A DNA stretch of 7,484 nucleotides, taken from Chitinophagales bacterium. GTDB taxonomy: Bacteria; Bacteroidota; Bacteroidia; Chitinophagales; UBA2359. The position numbers and the translations under genes were made by a program. The stretch lies in the NCBI GenBank assembly GCA_020631035.1, contig JAHDIA010000292.1, positions 1-7,484 of the forward strand, in the 5' to 3' direction. Within the stretch, counting starts at the first letter, position 1; every line of letters begins with the position of its first letter. Below the pieces are notes generated by a model. The model was not told where the DNA came from, did not search any database, and saw only the letters and a list, made by a program, of their open reading frames with translations. Shown here piece by piece: positions 1 to 5,158 of the stretch.

Positions 1-50
1 TGATTATTTCCAAATAAAAAAGCATTGACTCATTAACAATACAATTGTTC

Positions 51-77
51 CCCCCTACTCGCAAGCGAGTAGTGGGG
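51..77. repeat. Strong GC-rich hairpin in the leader of gene 1
   Basis: CCCC (51-54) plus CTACTCGC (55-62) pairs with GCGAGTAG (65-72) plus GGGG (74-77), with one bulged T at 73. This gives 12 base pairs around a two-base centre that would open to a CAAG loop. It stands out from the AT-rich surroundings. No T-run follows on either strand, so it is not a classical intrinsic terminator. It resembles the palindromic intergenic elements of Bacteroidota genomes, but multicopy status cannot be judged from one copy here. It could also act as an RNA structure in the leader of gene 1. Confidence 0.75.
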
Positions 78-88
78 CTACAATCGCA

Positions 89-160
89 ACATTCTTTACA
101 CAAGCAATTCCAACATCTTTTACACAAATAATCCAAACATTCTTTACACAAGCAATTCCA
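89..160 (+). repeat. Three tandem 24-bp repeats ending just before gene 1
   Basis: Units lie at 89-112, 113-136 and 137-160. Units 1 and 3 are identical and unit 2 differs at several positions. Each carries a T-rich core of the type TTTACACAA. A degenerate start of a fourth copy (ATATTTTT) runs into the TTG start codon at 167. Because 24 is a multiple of three, the array keeps the frame of gene 1 open, with no stop from 29 onward, and would encode an octapeptide repeat (FTQAIPTS-like). There is no ATG, GTG or TTG in this frame between 29 and 167, so it is most likely untranslated leader. There are no spacers, so it is not a CRISPR array. Confidence 0.85.
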
Positions 161-166
161 ATATTT

Positions 167-2473
167 TTGAAAAACCTTTACACCCATATTATACTTTTAT
201 TGTTCTGCATCTTAAATGTAGTGTTGCTGTCTCCCTTATTTGGAGAGGGCTTTATCTCTGGACACGACAATACCTCACACTACATTTATAGTCTGCGTTT
301 GGCAGAAATGATAGGCGAAGGCAATTTTAGATTATGGTTACCAGACTTTAGCATGGGAATGCCTTTGTTTTACTACTACCAACCCATTCCACATTGTTTG
401 ACAGCATTGAGTTTTTTGCTTTTTCCTGGCATAGATTCTTTGTTGTTGATGAAGGGCATAGTGGTATTTTTGTTGACGCTCTTGCCATTGAGCATCTATC
501 AAGGTTTTCGATGGATGGATATTCCCAAAACGATTTGCTTGGTGAGTGCCTTGCTTACTTTCGGTATTCAATCTTGGATTGGTTTGGGCTTTGAATTGCG
601 TTCCATTTTGGGTTGGGGCTTGTATGCTCAACTGTGGGGAATGGTACTGGCTCCCTTGACCATTGGCTATGTCTACAAATCTTACTTTGGTAAACGGTCT
701 TTGTTTCTACCTGTCACCCTATTGGGCATTTTGTTGTTGACACACGTTTTGTCTGGTATCATTGCTTGTTTGTCTATTGGCTTGTTGATTTTTGTCAGTC
801 GGTGGAATTGGCAACAAAAGCTCAAAGATGCCTTGTATCTAACAAAAGTGTATTTGGGCGCATTTGCCATTGCTTCGGTTTTATTGGTCCCTACTCTACT
901 AGGTGGTAATTACATCAGCGGTTACTTCAAATTAGACGAAGAACATCATTTGGGTTTGGGTCTGTTCAAAACCGTACAGTATTTCCTCAACGGCAATATG
1001 TTTGATTACAATCGTTTACCCATATTTACCCTATTGCTCATTGGAGGTTTATTGACTTATGCCTATCAATTGCAAAAACAACGAAAATATGCTAAGGAGT
1101 TACAATCTCCCTCAAGCCTATTTATTTTATTGAACTTTGGGATGGCATTTTTTCTTATTGCAGGGGCACAAACCTTTAGCTTTTTACAATATACTCCCCT
1201 CTACAACAATTTGCCTTTTTTACGCTTGTTGAGTCATTTGCATTTGTTTGCTTTACCCATTATAGGCTTTAGCATCGTGTTTGCTTTTCATTATTTATAC
1301 ACAACTTATCAGGCAACAAAACTCAACAAAAGCATTGTTAGAAACACCTCAATGGGTTTGGCATTTCTACCATTTTTGGCACTTGTCTTTTACTTGGGCA
1401 ACACACAGTTTTCCAATCTAAGCAAATATGCTAAAACCTATCAAGTTCATAAAGACAATGAATTTATAGAGGCACTTGATTTTTTAAAAACACAAGACTA
1501 TGGCCGAGTCAATGTTACAAGTATTACGGGTTCTGCTCATTATTATTTACCAAGTATAAATGCCAACAAACCCATTGGTCGTTTTTATGCGGCTGGCAAT
1601 CGTAGCAATTTGGGGCAATTCTATTTACACAAATTCAACAATCAAAATGCCAATCATTATGAGTTGTTTGCCTACAATTATTTGTTGACAGATTACGACA
1701 AAGAATATCCTTCTTTTGGTGAAGCCATTTTTAAAAACAAGCAATACCGAATTTTTAAAACCACTCAACAGCATAACTTTTTTGAAGTGGTGCGTTCCAA
1801 TACGCTTGTACAATCTCACAATCAAGCGGCTAGACACTTGCTGACCTATTGGATGAAACAAGCCAATTTTTTAGACCAAAAAAACCACCTTGCCATTGTA
1901 GCAGATCAAAATCCAAGCTACTTTGATGCCAAAGGTTTTTCCAATTTTATTCAGCTACAACGCAAAGATGAAAGATTGTCTGCTTCTAAGTTTACATTAC
2001 ACAACCAAGGAGCATCAGAACATATAGAAACCATTATAGATTTAGAAGACAAAGGTTTGGCACAATACCTCAATCAACAAATGGACACTTTGCCTCAAAA
2101 TAGTTTAGGGCAAATCGTCAATGAATATACCGAAGAGGGCTATTACAAAGCAGAGCTAGAAGTATTCCCTTCAAACACTCAAGATGTCAATGCTTTGCAG
2201 TGGGTACTCTTAAAAGTCAATGCCCATCCCGATTGGCAAGCAAAAGTAAATGGTCAAATAGTAGAATGGACCCAAATGAGTCCTTGTTTTATGGCGGTTC
2301 CTTTAAAGGCAGGCAAGCACATTGTAGAATTTGAGTTTGGCGTCAGTCGGCTTAGAATTGCTTTATTGGGCTTGGGATTTCTGACCATTATTGGCTTGGG
2401 ATTGTGGGAAGTGATACAAACAAAACGTGCAATGAAACTTGCTCCAAAACCATATATAAAACTAGCAAAATAA
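167..2473 (+). CDS. Multi-spanning membrane protein, YfhO / PTPS-related-like (putative GT-C)
   Basis: 768 residues. A hydrophobic segment (about 5-25) is followed by an extracytoplasmic loop with GHDN (32-35), H38, W57, D60 and a YYYQPIP stretch (69-75). This matches the D/H-rich first loop of the bacterial '6-pyruvoyl-tetrahydropterin synthase-related' and YfhO membrane families, which are thought to have a GT-C-like fold and act in surface glycan or glycolipid assembly. About ten further hydrophobic segments fill residues 80-412, including the PFLRLL motif (350-355). A soluble domain (about 415-725) ends in a YfhO-like beta module (HPDWQAKVNG, then VPLKAGKH), followed by a last membrane helix (about 728-750) and a basic tail. 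The start is TTG at 167; no ATG or GTG lies upstream in frame, and the next ATG (residue 48) would remove the first helix and the GHDN motif. Gene 2 starts 5 bp downstream, so they are probably cotranscribed. Fold assignment is good; substrate is unknown. Confidence 0.87.
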   Translation: MKNLYTHIILLLFCILNVVLLSPLFGEGFISGHDNTSHYIYSLRLAEMIGEGNFRLWLPDFSMGMPLFYYYQPIPHCLTALSFLLFPGIDSLLLMKGIVVFLLTLLPLSIYQGFRWMDIPKTICLVSALLTFGIQSWIGLGFELRSILGWGLYAQLWGMVLAPLTIGYVYKSYFGKRSLFLPVTLLGILLLTHVLSGIIACLSIGLLIFVSRWNWQQKLKDALYLTKVYLGAFAIASVLLVPTLLGGNYISGYFKLDEEHHLGLGLFKTVQYFLNGNMFDYNRLPIFTLLLIGGLLTYAYQLQKQRKYAKELQSPSSLFILLNFGMAFFLIAGAQTFSFLQYTPLYNNLPFLRLLSHLHLFALPIIGFSIVFAFHYLYTTYQATKLNKSIVRNTSMGLAFLPFLALVFYLGNTQFSNLSKYAKTYQVHKDNEFIEALDFLKTQDYGRVNVTSITGSAHYYLPSINANKPIGRFYAAGNRSNLGQFYLHKFNNQNANHYELFAYNYLLTDYDKEYPSFGEAIFKNKQYRIFKTTQQHNFFEVVRSNTLVQSHNQAARHLLTYWMKQANFLDQKNHLAIVADQNPSYFDAKGFSNFIQLQRKDERLSASKFTLHNQGASEHIETIIDLEDKGLAQYLNQQMDTLPQNSLGQIVNEYTEEGYYKAELEVFPSNTQDVNALQWVLLKVNAHPDWQAKVNGQIVEWTQMSPCFMAVPLKAGKHIVEFEFGVSRLRIALLGLGFLTIIGLGLWEVIQTKRAMKLAPKPYIKLAK

Positions 2474-2478
2474 ATACT

Positions 2479-3420
2479 ATGCACAAAGGAGAATTTATAG
2501 AAGTCAAATTGCATTCTCGTTTAATGCATTGGTATCGTTGGCAAAAATTCAAATTGCCCTTGTTCAATACAGTGGCTCGAATGGCGATGCAATTTAAGTT
2601 TACATTTGATCCAATTTGGCTAAAATATCAAATGAACGAAAATGCGGTAGATAGCAATGATGTGGAAAGATTGCAAACTTTGTCTAAGAACAAGCATTTG
2701 TTTTTTGGTCTGTCTACCTTCCGTTCAGGTTCTACCTTTTTGACCGATATGTTAACGCAAGAACTCAAAGAGGCACAAATAGAACACGAACCCAATGTAA
2801 ACGACTATTGGAGCTACACCAAAGTATTGTTTTCTGAACAACACGCCTTGGATTACCTTCAAGAATACCGTTGTAAAGATATTTTGCATCGATTTAATTT
2901 TGAGCATTTACAAGTATATGGGGAGTTAAATCCTTTTTTGGTTTTGCACAGTGCTGCCTTGCAAAAATTGTTGCCCAATGCGATCTATTTTCATTTGTTG
3001 AGAGATGGCCGTTCAGTGGTACGCTCCTTGATGGCAAGAGAAATTCTGGGTGACAAAGACCCTCTTTTGAAAGTCATACGTCCTCCCCAAAATGATCCAT
3101 ATTATGGGCAATGGGATACAATGAGTCGATTTGAAAAAGTATGTTGGAAATGGCAGTACGAAAATCAAATTTTACGACAAAATATTGATAACAAAATACA
3201 TTTTGAGCAATTAATAAATAGTTATGATTATTTTAAAAATCATTTATTGGATTTATTAAATATAGAAATCAGCGAAGAACGTTGGGCATACCACATTGCC
3301 CAACCCAAACACGCCACACCAAGATACAATATTGGTCATTGGAAGGATTGGTCGAATACACAAAAAAAACAATTTGAAAAAATATGCGGCACCGAAATGG
3401 AATTGTGCGGATACCCGTAG
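2479..3420 (+). CDS. PAPS-dependent sulfotransferase (P-loop type)
   Basis: 313 residues from ATG 2479. The 5'-phosphosulfate-binding loop is visible at residues 76-87 (FGLSTFRSGSTF), with R82, S83, G84, S85 and T86 as the nucleotide-contacting core. The 3'-phosphate-binding motif is LLRDGRSVVRS (173-183), with R175, D176, G177, R178 and S183. The C-terminal GHWKDWSNTQKKQFEK segment (286-301) followed by CGY matches the usual end of this superfamily. Members transfer sulfate from PAPS to hydroxyl or amino groups of glycans, lipids or proteins. No signal peptide or membrane helix is apparent, so it should be cytoplasmic. A GTG at 2404 in the same frame would lengthen it by 25 residues but overlap gene 1 by 70 bp; ATG 2479, five bases after the gene 1 stop, is preferred. 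The TAG stop lies inside a REP-like palindrome. The acceptor cannot be deduced. Confidence 0.92.
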   Translation: MHKGEFIEVKLHSRLMHWYRWQKFKLPLFNTVARMAMQFKFTFDPIWLKYQMNENAVDSNDVERLQTLSKNKHLFFGLSTFRSGSTFLTDMLTQELKEAQIEHEPNVNDYWSYTKVLFSEQHALDYLQEYRCKDILHRFNFEHLQVYGELNPFLVLHSAALQKLLPNAIYFHLLRDGRSVVRSLMAREILGDKDPLLKVIRPPQNDPYYGQWDTMSRFEKVCWKWQYENQILRQNIDNKIHFEQLINSYDYFKNHLLDLLNIEISEERWAYHIAQPKHATPRYNIGHWKDWSNTQKKQFEKICGTEMELCGYP

Positions 3421-3456
3421 GGGCATCCCGATCCATCGGAATGCCCAATAAAAAAC
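3415..3456 (+). repeat. REP-like palindrome, unit 1 (contains the stop codon of gene 2)
   Basis: The unit starts CCGTAGGGGC. GGGCAT (3421-3426) pairs with ATGCCC (3441-3446), and CCGAT (3428-3432) with ATCGG (3435-3439), around a CC loop and one C/A mismatch. The tail AATAAAAAACAC follows. The TAG of GTAGGGGC is the stop codon of the sulfotransferase gene. No long T-run follows, so intrinsic termination is uncertain. The GTAGGGGC...GCCC architecture is typical of short dispersed palindromes in Bacteroidota genomes (recollection, not a search). Confidence 0.8.
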
Positions 3457-3457
3457 A

Positions 3458-3496
3458 CCGTAGGGGCGACCTATGTGTCTGCCCAACAAAAAACAC
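3458..3496 (+). repeat. REP-like palindrome, unit 2
   Basis: Second unit in the same orientation, 43 bp after the first. It starts CCGTAGGGGC; GGGC (3464-3467) pairs with GCCC (3481-3484) and GAC (3468-3470) with GTC (3477-3479), with T3480 bulged and a CTATGT loop. It ends with the tail AACAAAAAACAC, nearly identical to that of unit 1. The shared head and tail with a different palindrome between them show that the two are members of one repeat family rather than unrelated hairpins. Confidence 0.8.
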
Positions 3497-3540
3497 AAAC
3501 AGAAAAAAGCGCAGGATGTAGCGTAAAGAAAACCGAAACA

Positions 3541-3642
3541 ACGAAGGACCCAAAAAAACGATATTACGCCTGATAGTAGCGGATACCTTGTAGCAGCGGA
3601 TAGCAGGGACACACCACTATTTATCCCACTAGCGTTCCGTTC
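3541..3642 (+). repeat. Dispersed intergenic element, copy 1
   Basis: Most of this segment recurs in reverse complement at 4948-5138. Shared blocks in order are ACGAAG, the 15-mer AAACGATATTACGCC, GATAG, AGCGG, TACCT, TGTAG, AGCGGATAGC, GACAC and TTCCGT. The segment has no convincing ORF. The blocks CCTGATAG.AGCGG and AGCGGATAGC resemble a structured intergenic element that I recall as very abundant downstream of genes in Flavobacteriia and relatives (possibly the Flavo-1 RNA motif; this identification is unverified). It lies after the sulfotransferase gene in the same orientation. It could be a non-coding RNA or 3'-end element, or a non-autonomous mobile repeat. Confidence 0.75.
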
Positions 3643-3690
3643 AAAAAACATACAAAGAAACAGTGTATATAACATAAAACACTATCCTAA

Positions 3691-3714
3691 CAAATCAATT
3701 TAATCATTGATTTG
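3691..3714. repeat. AT-rich hairpin upstream of gene 3
   Basis: CAAATCAAT (3691-3699) pairs perfectly with ATTGATTTG (3706-3714) across a six-base loop, a 9-bp stem. It sits 46 bp before the gene 3 start. The right arm overlaps a TTGACT sequence (3712-3717) that is followed 17 bp later by a weak TATTTC. If this is the promoter of gene 3, the palindrome could be an operator, but neither box is a convincing Bacteroidota promoter (TTTG / TAnnTTTG), so only the inverted repeat is certain. Confidence 0.5.
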
Positions 3715-3760
3715 ACTGGCAAACTTATGCTCTTTATTTCAAACCCAAAACACTAAAAAT

Positions 3761-4900
3761 ATGCTAAACAAAAACCTTGAACTTTCGATTGTAATGCCCT
3801 GTTTGAACGAGGCAGAAACTTTGGCAATTTGTATTAAAAAAGCCAAAGCATTTTTAAAAGAAAAAAACATTTTAGGTGAAGTTTTGATTGCCGACAATGG
3901 CAGTACCGACAACTCACAAAACATTGCCAAAGCACACGGCGCAAGAGTCGTAGATGTCGAGGCAAAGGGGTATGGAAGTGCCTTGATGGGTGGCATCAAT
4001 GCGGCACAGGGAAAATACGTCATTATGGGCGATTCGGATGACAGTTCTGATTGTATGCTTTTGTCGAAAAGTTGCGGGCAGGACTTGGTGATGGGCAATC
4101 GCTTTAAGGGAGGCATAAAAGAAGGCGCTATGCCATTCTTGCATCGCTATTTGGGCAATCCTGTTTTGTCTTTTATTGGTCGATTGTTTTTCAATATTCC
4201 CGTAGGTGATTTTCATTGTGGATTAAGAGGATTTAGCAAAGCCGCCTATCAAAAAATGCAGTTGAATACGCCTGGAATGGAGTTTGCCTCAGAGATGGTC
4301 GTCAAAGCTTCTTTGAAGGGAATGGACATTACAGAGGTTCCTACAACTTTGTCTCCCGATGGTCGTACTCGTCCTCCACACTTAAATACTTGGCGAGATG
4401 GTTGGCGACACTTGCGTTTTTTGATGACTTATAGTCCTAGATGGTTGTATTTGTATCCAGGATTTGCAATGATTGCCTTTGGTATTTTATTGTCTACTTT
4501 GTTGTTGTTTTCGACCCAACAAATTGGCAATGTCAATTTCGATATTCAGACCTTGTTGTATTCCTCCTTAATCATCATCATCGGTTTTCAATTTATTGCT
4601 TTTTATTTTTTATCCATCGTGTATGCCAATGCTCAGGGCATTTTACCGCCTCGTAAAACCATTCAGCGCATTCTCAAACATTTTAATTTAGAAAAGGGGC
4701 TGTTGTTTGGCGGAGGCATTATTTTGATAGGCATTGTTTTGTTTGTCATTGCCTTTATGAATTGGCAAGCGGTCAACTTTGGTCAACTCAGTCCAACAGA
4801 AGCCTTTAGAATCAGCATTCCGAGTTGCACCCTCTTGGTCTTGGGTTTGCAAAGTATTTTGTACAGTTTCTTTTGGCATATTTTGAAATTGGAAAAATAA
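3761..4900 (+). CDS. DPM/DPG-synthase-like family 2 glycosyltransferase with C-terminal membrane domain
   Basis: 379 residues from ATG 3761. The GT-A domain (about 1-225) shows LSIVMPCLNEAETL (8-21), the nucleotide-binding IADNGSTDNS (43-52), the metal-binding DSDDS (91-95), VMGNRFKGG (110-118), LHRYLGNPVLSFIGRLFF (127-144) and GDFHCGLRGF (149-158). These are hallmarks of bacterial dolichyl-phosphate mannose/glucose synthase-like enzymes, which move a sugar from a nucleotide donor to polyprenyl phosphate on the cytoplasmic face. Four membrane helices follow (about 228-250, 265-290, 313-335, 353-375), matching the usual length of this subfamily. Oddity: residues 96-107 do not match the family, and the expected FVEKLRAG-type helix is encoded in another frame (see 4049-4084). 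The catalytic residues on either side are intact. It probably supplies lipid-linked sugar to the GT-C enzymes downstream. The sugar is unknown. Confidence 0.94.
   Translation: MLNKNLELSIVMPCLNEAETLAICIKKAKAFLKEKNILGEVLIADNGSTDNSQNIAKAHGARVVDVEAKGYGSALMGGINAAQGKYVIMGDSDDSSDCMLLSKSCGQDLVMGNRFKGGIKEGAMPFLHRYLGNPVLSFIGRLFFNIPVGDFHCGLRGFSKAAYQKMQLNTPGMEFASEMVVKASLKGMDITEVPTTLSPDGRTRPPHLNTWRDGWRHLRFLMTYSPRWLYLYPGFAMIAFGILLSTLLLFSTQQIGNVNFDIQTLLYSSLIIIIGFQFIAFYFLSIVYANAQGILPPRKTIQRILKHFNLEKGLLFGGGIILIGIVLFVIAFMNWQAVNFGQLSPTEAFRISIPSCTLLVLGLQSILYSFFWHILKLEK
4049..4084 (+). other. Compensated frameshift segment inside gene 3
   Basis: In the gene frame this stretch reads D-CMLLSKSCGQ-D. In the frame starting at 4057 the same bases read AFVEKLRA (4057-4080), which matches the F-V-x-K-L-R-x-G helix that normally lies between GDSDDSYDF and DLVMGNRF in this family. 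The gene frame resumes the family pattern at DLVMGNRF (from 4082). Only 12 residues separate DDS from DLVMG, against about 17 in relatives as I remember them. Two small deletions of compensating length, or a sequencing or assembly error, would explain it. Confidence 0.75.
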
Positions 4901-4936
4901 TTTTAAATTTTAAATTCAAGATTTAAAATTTAAGAT
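4900..4936. repeat. AT-only long hairpin abutting the gene 3 stop
   Basis: ATTTTAAATTTTAAAT (4900-4915) pairs with ATTTAAAATTTAAGAT (4921-4936): 16 pairs including one T·G wobble, around a five-base loop. Its first base is the last base of the TAA stop. No U-tract follows and there are no G-C pairs, so it is a weak candidate for an intrinsic terminator; it may protect the 3' end of the mRNA or be a dispersed repeat. Confidence 0.65.
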
Positions 4937-4947
4937 TAGAGGGATTG

Positions 4948-5138
4948 GGACGGAATGTTGATGGCTTCGTGGGTGGGTGTCTCCCCGCTATCCGCTTTTA
5001 CTTCTTCCAGGGCAACCGCAATCCCGATAGTCAAGAAGTATCTATTTCATTAACTAGTTAATCGAAAAGATAGTCGGGACTACAGAGGTAACCGCTTCTA
5101 TCGGGCGTAATATCGTTTCTTTTTGTTCTTCGTCGGTT
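4948..5138 (-). repeat. Dispersed intergenic element, copy 2 (inverted, with internal insertion)
   Basis: Read on the minus strand this repeats 3541-3642 in the same block order: ACGAAG, AAACGATATTACGCC, GATAG, AGCGG, TACCT, TGTAG, then AGCGGATAGC, GACAC and TTCCGT. Between TGTAG and AGCGGATAGC it carries about 83 extra bases (about 4997-5079), built around a split palindrome (see 5026-5075). It fills most of the gap between genes 3 and 4 and lies antisense to both, whereas copy 1 is in the sense direction of its neighbours. No ORF of note is present. Outer limits are approximate. Confidence 0.75.
5026..5075. repeat. 36-bp insertion with 7-bp direct repeats splitting a palindrome
   Basis: GATAGTC occurs at 5026-5032 and 5069-5075, flanking 36 bp (5033-5068). 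Removing the insert and one copy of GATAGTC would restore TCCCGATAGTCGGGA, a hairpin with 6-bp arms and a TAG loop. The insert is itself largely palindromic: the perfect 14-mer ATTAACTAGTTAAT (5049-5062) is the centre of an imperfect stem from 5039 to 5072 (outer arms TATCT and AGATA). The direct repeats look like a target-site duplication, but replication slippage cannot be excluded. Confidence 0.6.
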
Positions 5139-5158
5139 CTTAAAAATTTTCAATTTAA

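Noticed and set aside
25..53. TTGACT at 25-30 as a -35 box
   Set aside because: The bases 17 bp downstream are TTCCCC, nothing like a -10 box, so there is no promoter pair.
89..160. Possible CRISPR-like array
   Set aside because: The 24-bp units are directly adjacent with no spacers and no cas genes are present.
162..169. TATTTTTG matches the Bacteroidota -7 promoter box TAnnTTTG
   Set aside because: It overlaps the chosen start codon and has no TTTG -33 box at the right spacing, so a promoter here would start transcription inside gene 1.
338..631. Antisense open frame within gene 1
   Set aside because: It lies wholly inside a gene with clear family motifs on the + strand, and its composition is that of a reverse-strand shadow.
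2404..2478. GTG-initiated N-terminal extension of the sulfotransferase
   Set aside because: It would overlap the coding end of gene 1 by 70 bp and adds a low-complexity Thr/Lys/Cys stretch with no family similarity; ATG 2479 is better placed.
3256..3675. Open minus-strand frame across the 3' end of the sulfotransferase gene and the following gap
   Set aside because: It is made of repeat elements plus the antisense of a real gene, with Phe/Cys-rich composition and no recognisable domain.
4901..5158. Possible small gene or riboswitch between genes 3 and 4
   Set aside because: The gap is accounted for by the AT hairpin and the inverted dispersed element; no plausible ORF or known riboswitch core was recognised.
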